This document shows positions 52,757-61,373 of a DNA stretch of 64,000 bases, in pieces (position 1 is the first letter of the stretch; each line of letters opens with the position of its first letter). The notes beneath the pieces are model-generated. The model did no database searches. It was given only the letters and a program-made list of their open reading frames with translations, and was not told where the DNA came from. The translations under genes and the position numbers were made by a program. This stretch comes from Dietzia sp. ANT_WB102. GTDB taxonomy: Bacteria; Actinomycetota; Actinomycetes; Mycobacteriales; Mycobacteriaceae. The stretch is from the NCBI RefSeq assembly GCF_008369165.1, contig NZ_VOBA01000001.1, positions 1,295,630-1,359,629 of the forward strand. The letters run 5' to 3'.

Positions 52757-53524
52757 TCAGAGCACCCCGGTGAGGTGCCCAACCCCGCGGCCGAGGGTGG
52801 TGAGGGCTCCGGCGGTGACGACGACGACGGCGAGCCTGCGCCCGGTCTCGGCGCTGACCCGCCGGGAGATCGGCCCGCCGAGCGTGATGCCCACCGGCAC
52901 CATCGCCACGACGAGGGCGATGACGATCAGCGGCGGCAGGTCGGTGATGGGCGCGGCGCCGAGGCCCACCTTGGTGATCACGGAGACGGCGCCCATGGTG
53001 CCGAAGATCGGTTGCAGGGTGGCGGCGAAGGATCGCTGGGTCCAGTTGGTGGCGTGGGCGTAGATGAGCATCGCGGGCGCGGCCACTCCCACGGCGGTGT
53101 TGAGGAATCCTCCGGCGGTGCCGGCGACGGCGGCGGGGATCGGGCCGCTGACCGGTGGCATGCGCACGAGGGCGGTGGTGGCGAGCGTGGCCAGCAGGAG
53201 TGTGCCGATCACCACCTCGAGCCAACTGCGGTCCACGGCACGCACGAGGAGCGCTCCGAGCACGGATCCCACCACGATGAGGGGCGCGAGGCGGCGGTAG
53301 CGGCGCCAGTCGATGTCGCGGCGCAGGGTGATCGCGATGAGTGTGGCGGACACGGTCGTGGTGAGGTTGGTGAGCAGGACGCCGGTGACGGGCCCGAGGA
53401 GCAGCACGAGGGTGGGGGAGACGACGAGCCCGACACCCATCCCGCTGACCCGCTGCAGGACGGTTCCCAGGATGACGGACGCGGCGGCGACGAGGAGCAG
53501 CTGCGGGGCGATTTCGGCGAGCAT
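52757..53524 (-). CDS. TSUP (TauE/SafE) family membrane exporter
   Basis: 255 aa, about eight TM helices. Two family repeats are visible: ILGTVLQRVSGMGVGLVVSP with VLLTNLTTTVSATLIAI, then GGFLNTAVGVAAPAMLIYA near residue 145. The family exports sulfite, sulfoacetate and related organic anions. A single gene, oriented like the MFS gene and divergent from the DUF6328-like gene (110 bp). Confidence 0.9.
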   Translation of the reverse strand: MLAEIAPQLLLVAAASVILGTVLQRVSGMGVGLVVSPTLVLLLGPVTGVLLTNLTTTVSATLIAITLRRDIDWRRYRRLAPLIVVGSVLGALLVRAVDRSWLEVVIGTLLLATLATTALVRMPPVSGPIPAAVAGTAGGFLNTAVGVAAPAMLIYAHATNWTQRSFAATLQPIFGTMGAVSVITKVGLGAAPITDLPPLIVIALVVAMVPVGITLGGPISRRVSAETGRRLAVVVVTAGALTTLGRGVGHLTGVL

Positions 53525-53634
53525 GGTGCTTGTACCTTTTCACGTCCGGTGCCCGTCCGCGGCGGCGGCGATCCCGCGAGTGGGGTGGATGGTGGGCGCC
53601 GGCGGGGCACACTGGGGTGGCGGAAGGGGGCCAC

Positions 53635-54147
53635 ATGCACGCCGACGGGGTACCGGAGCGTAACGAGACGGAACGCAATGAGACCGAGGCGCAGCGCATC
53701 GACCGCAACTGGATCGAGTTGCTGCAGGAGTTGCGCATCGTCCAGACGGGCGGCCAGGTGCTCACCGGGTTTCTGCTGGTGGTGCCGTTCCAGGACCGGT
53801 TCGCCGAGATCGGTGGGGGAGGACGTGCCCTGTATCTGGGTGTGTTGACGCTGGTTCTGGCGGCGACGGTGGTGCTGTTGAGCCCGGTGATGATCCACCG
53901 GGCGGTGTTCCGCTCCCACCGTAAGGATCGGGTGCTGCGCCTGTCGGCGACGCTGGCGCGGGTCGGGTTGGCGCTGCTCGCGGTGGCGATGGTGGGTCTC
54001 GGGGCGCTGATCTTCTCCCTGGTGGTGGGAACCGCGGGCGGTGTCGCGGCGGGGGCGGTGTTGGCGGTGTTTGTGGTGGTGATGCTGTTCGTGGTGCCTG
54101 CGCGGGTGCGGCGGCAGCACGCGTCCACGACGTACGTTGCCAGCTGA
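53635..54147 (+). CDS. DUF6328-like membrane protein
   Basis: 170 aa from ATG 53635 with a GGAAGGGGG ribosome site. An acidic start is followed by NWIELLQELRIVQTGGQVLT and GFLLVVPFQDRF, the signature of actinobacterial DUF6328 proteins. Four TM helices follow (YLGVLTLVLAATVVLLSPV, LARVGLALLAVAMVGLGALI, VGTAGGVAAGAVLAVFVVVM). Function unknown. It lies 82 bp upstream of ku on the same strand and could share its transcript. Confidence 0.8.
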   Translation: MHADGVPERNETERNETEAQRIDRNWIELLQELRIVQTGGQVLTGFLLVVPFQDRFAEIGGGGRALYLGVLTLVLAATVVLLSPVMIHRAVFRSHRKDRVLRLSATLARVGLALLAVAMVGLGALIFSLVVGTAGGVAAGAVLAVFVVVMLFVVPARVRRQHASTTYVAS

Positions 54148-54229
54148 GGTAACTGGCGGGCTGCGGGCGGGGCCGGGGACGCGTGCTCGACCGGCGGCGC
54201 GTCGCGTCCGGTTGTCGCATACTCGTTTC

Positions 54230-55267
54230 ATGCGATCCATCTGGAAGGGCGAGGTTTCCTTTGGTCTGGTGAATGTGCCGGTCAAGGTGTATTCGGCGAC
54301 GGTGGACCACGATCTGCACGCGCATCAGGTCGATAAGTCCGATGGTGTGCGCGTCCGCTACAAGAAGGTGCGGGAGGACAACGGCGAGGAGGTGGAGTTC
54401 TCGGACATCGCCAAGGCGTACGAGTCCGACGACGGCGAGATGGTCATCCTCACCAAGGAGGACTTGGCGACCTTGCCGGTGGAGCAGACCCACGAGATCG
54501 CGGTGACGGAGTTCGTCCCGGCCGACCAGGTGGATCCGGTCGCTTTTGACAGCGCCTACTTCCTGGAGCCGGCGTCGCGCTCGAATCGGGCGTATGTGCT
54601 GATGCGGGAGGCGTTGGAGTCGACGGACCGCTTGGCGATCTGCACGTTTACGCTGCGCAACCGCACGCGTTTGTGTGCGTTGCGGGTGTACGAGGACGTG
54701 CTGATGTTGCAGACGTTGTTGTGGCCGGATGAGATTCGCCCGGCGAGCCTGGAGGGGTTGGATACGGAGGCGAGGGTCCGTCCGCAGGAGGTGAAGATGG
54801 CGGCGTCGCTCATCGAGACGATGGCGGCGGATTTTGAGCCGGAGAAGTACGAGGACGACTACCAGCACCAGCTCAAGGAACTCATCGAGGCCAAGGCTGC
54901 GGGCGGTGAGGCGTTCACGGTCGAGGAGCGTGAGTCCTCGAGCGACGACGACGGGGACGACGAGGTCGCCGACCTGCTGGCCGCCTTGCGGGCGAGCGTG
55001 AAGGACCGCGGCGGCCAGGTCGACGCTGGCGCCGATAGTGACGACGATGACGACGACGACAAGGCCTCCGGCTCGGAGAAGAAGCCCGCGGCCAAGCAGG
55101 GCTCCAAGTCCACGGCCGCCAAGGCTCCGGCGAAAAAGGCGGCAGCGAAGAAGGCGGCGGCGAAGAAGACTCCCGCAAAAAAAACTGCGGCCAAGAAGCA
55201 GCCCGCGAAGAAGCCCGCAGCCAAGAAGTCTGCTGCCAAGAAGGCTCCGGCGAAGAAGTCAGCCTGA
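54230..55267 (+). CDS. ku: Non-homologous end-joining protein Ku
   Basis: 345 aa. The Ku core (~1-260) begins MRSIWKGEVSFGLVNVPVKV and contains YKKVREDNGEEVE, DSAYFLEPASRSNRAYVLM and LMLQTLLWPDEIRPASLEG. It encircles broken DNA ends and recruits LigD. After an acidic linker (DSDDDDDDDKASG), the last ~60 residues are a Lys/Ala/Pro tail of PAKK/AAKK repeats, like histone H1 and Streptomyces/mycobacterial Ku tails that bind DNA. An ~80-bp near-copy of codons ~157-184 occurs at 63041-63121. Confidence 0.96.
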   Translation: MRSIWKGEVSFGLVNVPVKVYSATVDHDLHAHQVDKSDGVRVRYKKVREDNGEEVEFSDIAKAYESDDGEMVILTKEDLATLPVEQTHEIAVTEFVPADQVDPVAFDSAYFLEPASRSNRAYVLMREALESTDRLAICTFTLRNRTRLCALRVYEDVLMLQTLLWPDEIRPASLEGLDTEARVRPQEVKMAASLIETMAADFEPEKYEDDYQHQLKELIEAKAAGGEAFTVEERESSSDDDGDDEVADLLAALRASVKDRGGQVDAGADSDDDDDDDKASGSEKKPAAKQGSKSTAAKAPAKKAAAKKAAAKKTPAKKTAAKKQPAKKPAAKKSAAKKAPAKKSA

Positions 55268-55688
55268 CGACGACGAAGGCCCCGACCAAGCAGCCTGTGA
55301 GTTTCGTTAGGAGCCCATACCAACTTGACAGTTGTGTAGTAGCCATTCTGCGGTTAATGTCGCAGGCAGTCGGTGGCGGAGCCTGATTCCCCCTCTAGGT
55401 GCCGCCGACTCCGCACGATGAGCGGGATGCGCCGACCACCCCCCGGTCGCCGTCCTGCCGCGTGCGTGACAGAGTCGCCGGTGGCCGCGGAACCCCCCTC
55501 CGCGGCCCCGGTGCTCACTCACTCAGGTGCGTTTCGGAAGAACCAGGGCATCACAGACAGCGTCGCGGGCAGCCGCGGGCGGAGTCGTCGTGAACCGGCT
55601 ACCACAATCGAGCGGGTGAACAACATGGCTTGACGACTGTGGTCAAGGCCCTTCTCGACGCCGTCGACTTGGTGTCATTCGGGAGAAT
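55268..55688. other. Intergenic region after ku
   Basis: About 420 bp with no convincing gene. Short frames are present, but none resembles a protein family. The right part probably belongs to the decayed solute-binding-protein gene that becomes recognisable at 55689. Confidence 0.5.
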
Positions 55689-56059
55689 GTGCCTGCATCG
55701 CAGCAATCCGCCAAGCTGTTCAGCGGCGATTTCGAGATCACCATCGGAGGCATGAGCCCCTCGGACGCCGACGCATCGGCGAGTTTCCTGGCCAACGTGG
55801 TGCCGGGCGGATCTACCAAAATCAACGGCGTCGACGATCCTGAGCTCGATGCAGCCAGGGCCCTCAACTCGGTGGAGACGCTGGACGAGCAGATGGCTGC
55901 GTTCCACTGCCTCCAGAAGGAGTTCAACCGGGTTATGCCGTTCGCCGTCTTCGCAAACGCCGAGGAGTACGTGGTGGTGGACGAGACGGTCAAGGGCGTC
56001 AGCCGACGGTGGCCTCCACGATGCTGTTCGACGGCGCCTATATGACTGGCAAGCGGTAG
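55689..56059 (+). pseudogene. Frameshifted C-terminal remnant of a peptide/oligopeptide ABC substrate-binding protein
   Basis: The translated stretch (VPASQQSAKLFSGDFEITIG, ASASFLANVVPGGSTKINGV, DPELDAARAL, DEQMAAFHCLQKEFNRVMPF) reads like the C-terminal lobe of a family 5 solute-binding protein. Near position 56003 the frame jumps: loss of one base replaces TVASTMLFDGAYMTGKR (ending TAG at 56057-56059) with RRWPPRCCSTAPI. The N-terminal ~two thirds of such a protein is missing upstream. It is therefore a truncated, frameshifted relic. Confidence 0.65.
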
Positions 56060-56180
56060 GTATTCCAAGTAGGCGCTATCCAAACCTGAGTCTTAGTTCC
56101 TCGAAGAGTGCTTGCGCTACGGCGAGCTGTTGTAAACATAGGTCAAAGCTGTACGTTCCCTTAGTGTTTAGGAGGCTGTC

Positions 56181-57815
56181 GTGACCCCTCGTACCGGGTA
56201 TCGGCAATTTTCTCGTTCGGCAGCCTCGACTGTCGCCTTTATGGTGGCCACCGGCCTCGCGCTGACGACCCCGCCAACCGTGTTCGCCCAGCAGTCGCCG
56301 CAGACGAGTCAGCCGGTCCGGGTGGCCGAGACAGTTGCGCCTGCGGAGCGATCGGATACGACCTTGCGGGCGGCGCCGATGCCGGCTGATGCGATGCCGC
56401 TGGACGAGCCACCTGCTCGAGCATCTGCGATGGCTCGTCAAGCTCCCGGCACGGCGTTGTCTCAGGAGCAGTGGGATCGCCGCCCTGTCGCCCAGCGTGG
56501 CCAGACCCCCCAACTCGAACAGGAGTGGCGGGCTACCGGCAATCCCAACCGGCAGATCGTGCCGGGTGAGATGCGGTCGGACCGCGACGAGATTCCGGCA
56601 GGCTTCACCAAGGAAGAAGCCGACAAGGCTGAAACAATGGAAGCCGCACTCAACAGCCAAGACGGCGCGAATCAGGCCCTGGCGGCTCCGGGCTGCCAGG
56701 TTTACTGGCCAGCACCTTACGAGGTATGCGGTGCCATCCGGGACAAGTACAACGAGCTCGGCGGACCGAACAGCTTCCTTCTGTTCCCGAAGACCAACGA
56801 GCTGACCAACCCCGACGGCATCGGCAAGCGCACCGAATTCTTGAACGGCCCTATCTACTGGTCCCCCCAGGGCGGCGCCCACCCGGTCGTGAATCACTTC
56901 CTCGCTGCCTGGGCCCGCCACGGCTACGAGAACAGCTACATCGGTTACCCAACCACCGACGAGATCACCAACCCAGACGGTATCGGCCGCCGACAGCACT
57001 TCACCGGCTCCACCATCTACTGGAAGCTCAACGAGGCATACAGCATCGGAGGAGCAATAGCCGACAAGTGGCACGAACTCGGCGCAGAGCAAGGCATGCT
57101 CGGGTATCCCATCAGCGACGAGAGAGTTCTTCCCGATGGCGTTGGGCGCATGAACCGCTTCGAGAATGGTGTGATCTACTGGCACCCCAGTACGGGAGCG
57201 AAATATCTTGGCGGAACTATCCTAGACAGATGGTCAAATTCGGGTTATGAACTCGGGGAATACGGGTACCCGGTTTCAGATCCGACTGGCCAGGATGGAA
57301 TCTGGTACGTTCAGCAGTTCCAATCTGGCCAGCTTAGTGGAACGAGAATGCATGAAGATCCACTCGTTCTCCAGTATAGCGATGGTCAAGTAGTCGCCTG
57401 GAACTATGAGTCGACAGTTCTCCCTTGCCTAGAGTGGGCGTATCCAGCCGAACGGAACATTGCGGCATTTCCGACTCGAGATTCGAAAACGGGAAGCAAT
57501 CTGGTCACTTTGTCTTGTGCGGTTTTTAGGGAGCACATTGTCGACATGCCGGATTTGGAAGACGGACACTTCTACGAATTCCCTGAGGCCCAGGACTGGC
57601 TCGATTTCATGTCATGCGTGTATCACACCCTAAATGCCGAGGATACCCCACTTGGATTTGCCGACTATCCAAACTGGGGACGCCAACGCGGAAACAATTA
57701 CAAGGATGTAGGCAGCGTCGTTATCGTCTCCCCGGACGATACTATCGTTACAGCATGGGCCGGTGGTCCGCCTAAGAGTGGGGACTGGAGCGACTGCCGC
57801 TATAGGCTTGCCTAG
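56181..57815 (+). CDS. Secreted LGFP-repeat protein with AT-rich C-terminal domain (putative toxin)
   Basis: 544 aa from GTG 56181 (GGAGG 5-9 nt upstream). The Sec signal peptide has its core STVAFMVATGLALTTPP and a VFAQQ cleavage site. A Pro/Ala linker runs to ~170. Four LGFP repeats (~180-385) are of the form CGAIRDKYNELGGPNSFLLF and AWARHGYENSYIGYPTTDE; these repeats bind mycolata cell wall. Residues ~395-544 are a separate domain with Cys416, Cys446, Cys479 and Cys539, ending VGSVVIVSPDDTIVTAWAGG. Its DNA is AT-rich, unlike the repeats. A small gene follows after 14 bp. This layout resembles polymorphic toxins; the fold is unassigned. Confidence 0.8.
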   Translation: MTPRTGYRQFSRSAASTVAFMVATGLALTTPPTVFAQQSPQTSQPVRVAETVAPAERSDTTLRAAPMPADAMPLDEPPARASAMARQAPGTALSQEQWDRRPVAQRGQTPQLEQEWRATGNPNRQIVPGEMRSDRDEIPAGFTKEEADKAETMEAALNSQDGANQALAAPGCQVYWPAPYEVCGAIRDKYNELGGPNSFLLFPKTNELTNPDGIGKRTEFLNGPIYWSPQGGAHPVVNHFLAAWARHGYENSYIGYPTTDEITNPDGIGRRQHFTGSTIYWKLNEAYSIGGAIADKWHELGAEQGMLGYPISDERVLPDGVGRMNRFENGVIYWHPSTGAKYLGGTILDRWSNSGYELGEYGYPVSDPTGQDGIWYVQQFQSGQLSGTRMHEDPLVLQYSDGQVVAWNYESTVLPCLEWAYPAERNIAAFPTRDSKTGSNLVTLSCAVFREHIVDMPDLEDGHFYEFPEAQDWLDFMSCVYHTLNAEDTPLGFADYPNWGRQRGNNYKDVGSVVIVSPDDTIVTAWAGGPPKSGDWSDCRYRLA

Positions 57816-57829
57816 CGAAAGAGGAATGA

Positions 57830-58231
57830 GTGAAGCCGTATGTCAAGCTGATGCCAGAATTTGGCCACCCTTCTTCAATATGGACGAATATCACCAATAG
57901 GCCGCCAGGTCAGGGCGGGCCTCCGTGGGTAGAACTTGACGAGTTTCCCGTCTCTGCCGAGCTCGCGGAGGGATTGACTATATGGACTCGCGAATTTCAC
58001 GAGCACTGCTCGGGCGAGTTTAGGGCGGATCTTGGCAGGGTTACTTGGCGGGATGATGGATTCGACGTAGATCAGTGGAATTTGCGAGGGATCGAATTGG
58101 CTCGATCAATATCCGCTGAAATTCCTGAGGCCGAGGTTGTATACTCCGGCGGAAGATATTTAGATAGAAGTGAGCCGTCCAGGGTTAAGAGAATTACGTT
58201 CAAGGGCGGCGTCGAGGTCTTTGCTGATTAA
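57830..58231 (+). CDS. Small hypothetical protein downstream of LGFP protein, candidate immunity protein
   Basis: 133 aa, acidic, without signal or TM segment, so cytoplasmic. GTG 57830 start, 14 bp after the LGFP gene, with an AGAGG-like site upstream. Visible features are Trp-rich (SIWTNITNRPPGQGGPPWVE, VTWRDDGFDVDQWNLRG). Composition is AT-rich like the end of the preceding gene, suggesting both were acquired together. I recognise no family. Position, size, acidity and shared composition are what one expects of an immunity protein to the C-terminal domain of the LGFP protein, but no sequence motif proves it. Confidence 0.6.
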   Translation: MKPYVKLMPEFGHPSSIWTNITNRPPGQGGPPWVELDEFPVSAELAEGLTIWTREFHEHCSGEFRADLGRVTWRDDGFDVDQWNLRGIELARSISAEIPEAEVVYSGGRYLDRSEPSRVKRITFKGGVEVFAD

Positions 58232-58428
58232 AGCGTGAATCGTCCTGTTTGACGGCGCAACTTTGCAAGCTGATGCAAAATAATCGCGCTTCGTGAGTTT
58301 TCCATCGACGCTATCCGGCCCTTTCCTAGGTGTGCTCGGTATTGCAGGCTTCGCCCGGTCTTGATCCGCCACACAGGTTTCCAAGCTGACTTACGAGCTA
58401 CCTAAGGCGAGGTGTTCAGCGCCGATGA

Positions 58429-59094
58429 CTACCAAAGTGACCAAGGGCGACCGACATCGGCGGCGTCGTTAATGCGTCGGTCAATGATGTGCGGTGATTC
58501 GCCTGCGGCGTGGGCGTTCCGGATGGCGGCGGCGATAGCGCGGGAGAGGCCGGCGGGGCCACGGGTGTCGGCCAGGGGGCTGTTTGGGCCGTGTCGCCTG
58601 GCGAGGTATTCGGTGCGGTTGTCGGTGGCGGTGCCCAGGCGTAGGTGGTGGGGGTTGGTGCAGCCGGCGTAGTCGCAGCGGTGGCACAGGATGGAGTCGT
58701 TCAGTGCGCTCCAACCGAGTCGGTCGATAATGCCGTGTTCGAGTTGGTAGGCGTACAGGTGCGCGGGGACGGTGCCGCGGCGGGAGAGTCCGGGCAGGCT
58801 GGCGGCGCGGAAGGAGCCGTGTCCGGTGGAGGAGATCGCTCCGATCCACGGCCAGCATTGATCGGTGCCGCGGCGGTAGCGCTTGGCCTCGAACCGCTGC
58901 TGGGTCGCGGAGTCGGTGAGCCAGACCCGCCACAGCTTGGCTGGGGTGCGCACCGGGCGCGGGTCGCCGAGCAGGGAGAGCTGTTGGGTGTCGGTTCCTT
59001 CGGGTCGTGGGAACAGGGCGGCGGTCATGGTGGCCTCGAGGGGTGTCGGGGAGCTGTTACCGGGTGGGGTGAGGATAGGTGCCGTCTCCGACAT
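58429..59094 (-). CDS. HNH endonuclease, last gene of the integrase cassette
   Basis: 221 aa from ATG 59094, overlapping the zinc-ribbon gene by 4 nt. Residues ~70-175 form an HNH_3-like nuclease: CWPWIGAISSTGHGSF, VPAHLYAYQLEHG, then CHRCDYAGCTNPHHLRLGTA and TDNRTEYLARR. These show the Cys pairs, the NPxHL motif and Asn expected for metal binding and catalysis. The N-terminal ~55 residues look unstructured, and the C-terminus is a short helical region. The coupling suggests a DNA-cleaving role in the element's movement or target choice; this is inference. Confidence 0.8.
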   Translation of the reverse strand: MSETAPILTPPGNSSPTPLEATMTAALFPRPEGTDTQQLSLLGDPRPVRTPAKLWRVWLTDSATQQRFEAKRYRRGTDQCWPWIGAISSTGHGSFRAASLPGLSRRGTVPAHLYAYQLEHGIIDRLGWSALNDSILCHRCDYAGCTNPHHLRLGTATDNRTEYLARRHGPNSPLADTRGPAGLSRAIAAAIRNAHAAGESPHIIDRRINDAADVGRPWSLW

Positions 59095-61373
59095 CAGTTG
59101 CAGTTGTCGAGCCGTGCGGCGAGGTAGACGCCCTGGTCGCGGGCCGCTAGAGCTGTCCAGCGCAGGGCGGCGGTGATAGACAGGCCGAGCAGGTCGGCCA
59201 GGACGGAGGCGGGCAGGTCGGAGGCCAGGGCCAGCAGCGCGCCGCCGCGGGCGGCGCGGGTGTCGAGACCCAGGTCGCGGCCCAGAAGCTGAGCCAGGCG
59301 GCTGGGGTGGAGATGGGCTGCGTTGCGGCCGGGGAAGAGCCAGATCGGGGTGCCTGGTGGGCGGGGATCGTCGATGGGTGCCGGTTGTGCTGCGAGGTCT
59401 CCGATGAGGGTGGCCAGGATGGGTGGCAGTAGGACCGGGTGGTCACGAAGTGTTAGGTAGGTGTCGTCGCCTGCGGTGGTGATGTCCTCGGCGCGTAGTG
59501 CGGCGATTCGGATGAGGTTTTGCCCGAATAGCAGGACCAGTGCGCCGGAGACACGCACGCGCAGGTCGAGGGAGGGGTCGGTGAGGCACCGGCGCAAGAG
59601 TTGCCACCGGGTGTCTTCGTCGAGGACGTACCCGGGAGGGCCCTCGGTGCCTAGCCACGGCACGTGGAGGTCTGTGGTGAGCCCGCGTCCAGCGGTCCAG
59701 GTCAGGAAGTCGCGGACCCGGCGACGGGTGGTGGCACCTTCATCGAGCCAGGAGTCGACGTCGTACTGGGTTGCTTGGGTGAGGTCGGTGCCGCGGTCCT
59801 GGAGCCAGTGCAGGAAGTTGGCGGCGCATCGGATGCGGGTTCGCGCGTATTTGCCTGCGGAGGGGCTGTTACCGCGGGCGCGGCGCAGTCGGTGGGTGAC
59901 GTGCCAGGTGGCGTAGGGCTGGAGTACGACGGCGATCGGTGGAGGTTGGTCGGCCAGCAGTGCGTCGATCCATAGGTTGAGTCCGTCGACGATGTCCTCT
60001 CGTGGGGGCAGAACCTCCAGGGCTATGAGTAGCCGCCGAAGATGGTGGGTGCGGGTGTTCTGAGGCTTGCGGTCCAGGCTCGCGTGGGTCAGGGGTTCAT
60101 CCTCGGCGATGAGGGTGGTGAGCAGGATGAACCAACTGTGCGGGCTCTCGAGCAGTAATGCGGTGCGCCGCGGGGGGTAGGACTTGAGCAGCAGGGCTCG
60201 AATGGAGTCGGTTTGGGCGCGTAGGTGCGGATGTGTGCACTGCAGGGCTTGGTCGACTCGGGCGGAGTTGCGGCAGCCGAGGCAGTCGGTGGCGGTGACC
60301 AGGAGGTCGATGGTTCCGCAGGAGCGGCAGTACCAGTTCCTGTGCTCACCAGAGCACGGGCCGCAGAGCGGGTGGCCGTGCGCGTCGAGGCCGGCCTGGG
60401 GTCGCCGATGACCGCAGGAAGTGCAGTTGATGGGGTTCTCGCGCAGCTGGTGGCAGCAGGGATCGCACACTGGCCCGAGCGGCAGGGTGATGCGCACTGA
60501 TCGGGTGAGACCGCAAATCGTGCAGCGCTCTTTGGTGGCGGGCTTCGATTGCCGATGGGGTCGTTGTTTGGATCGGCATGACGAGCAGATCGGTCGTCCG
60601 GTGGGCACTCCCCTGTCGCAGGGTTTTTCTTGGCCGCAGATGGTGCATTCGGCGATCGGTGGGGTGTAGCAGCGGTAGCAGATCCACGTGCCTGGGAGGT
60701 CGGGGTCGCGGCGGGCGTGAGGCGTAGATCGCGTGCAGTGGTGGCAGGTGCGGGGGCGGCTGCGGTGGTAACAGCGCGGGCAGAGCGGTCCGGTGTCGGT
60801 GATGGCGTGAGCCGGTTGATCGGGGCGTCCGCAGTCGCTGCAGGTGTACAGCTTTTTGGGCCCGCAGGCCTGGCAGAGGGGTTGTCCATCGACGCGGTAG
60901 GCAACCGGGCGGGGCCGGTGGCAGCGTGAGCATGGTGGTCGGCGATCGGGGTCTGCGCGTCGGCATTGAGCGCAGAGCACGCCGTCCTCTTCGCGGGCGG
61001 CGGGTACCGCGAGTATTCCGCATCGCCGGCACGGGGTTCGCCGGGAGGCGTTGTAGCAGGATAGGCACCAGCGTCCCCCGCTCGGTGCGCGATAGCGCAG
61101 GCGACGTTCTTTGCCGCAGCCGGAGCACTGTGGCGGGGTGATTACTTCGGTCGGAAGCGCCGTGACCTGGTCGAGTAGCCGGTGCAGTCCTGGCGGTGCG
61201 TCATCTGGGCGGGTGCGCACTGTTGCGAGATTTCGACGTACGTAATGGAGCACGTGATGAAGTTCGTCCGGTAACAGTTCCGCGGCGGTGATTGCAGTGC
61301 GATGTGCCGCCTTGCTGTGGTCGGAGTAGAGGAGGGCGAGCACCGCCGCCAGGCCAGTCGTGGGGTCGGTCAT
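59094..61373 (-). CDS. Tandem nine-zinc-ribbon protein with degenerate tyrosine-recombinase-like C-terminus
   Basis: 759 aa from ATG 61373. After a helical N-terminus (~1-80), nine tandem C-x2-C...C-x2-C ribbons span ~83-367 (examples CSGCGKERR, CRRCGILAV, CTICGLTRS, CTSCGHRRP). Residues ~500-575 resemble a core-binding SAM-like domain and ~580-745 a recombinase catalytic fold: GALVLLFGQNLIRIAALRAED and LADLLGLSITAALRWTAL align with integrase motifs. The box-II His is Arg (RAARGG), the second His is Leu731 and the nucleophilic Tyr is Trp739, so it should not cleave DNA. It overlaps both neighbours by 4 nt. Probably a DNA-binding accessory to the active integrase. Confidence 0.75.
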   Translation of the reverse strand: MTDPTTGLAAVLALLYSDHSKAAHRTAITAAELLPDELHHVLHYVRRNLATVRTRPDDAPPGLHRLLDQVTALPTEVITPPQCSGCGKERRLRYRAPSGGRWCLSCYNASRRTPCRRCGILAVPAAREEDGVLCAQCRRADPDRRPPCSRCHRPRPVAYRVDGQPLCQACGPKKLYTCSDCGRPDQPAHAITDTGPLCPRCYHRSRPRTCHHCTRSTPHARRDPDLPGTWICYRCYTPPIAECTICGQEKPCDRGVPTGRPICSSCRSKQRPHRQSKPATKERCTICGLTRSVRITLPLGPVCDPCCHQLRENPINCTSCGHRRPQAGLDAHGHPLCGPCSGEHRNWYCRSCGTIDLLVTATDCLGCRNSARVDQALQCTHPHLRAQTDSIRALLLKSYPPRRTALLLESPHSWFILLTTLIAEDEPLTHASLDRKPQNTRTHHLRRLLIALEVLPPREDIVDGLNLWIDALLADQPPPIAVVLQPYATWHVTHRLRRARGNSPSAGKYARTRIRCAANFLHWLQDRGTDLTQATQYDVDSWLDEGATTRRRVRDFLTWTAGRGLTTDLHVPWLGTEGPPGYVLDEDTRWQLLRRCLTDPSLDLRVRVSGALVLLFGQNLIRIAALRAEDITTAGDDTYLTLRDHPVLLPPILATLIGDLAAQPAPIDDPRPPGTPIWLFPGRNAAHLHPSRLAQLLGRDLGLDTRAARGGALLALASDLPASVLADLLGLSITAALRWTALAARDQGVYLAARLDNCN

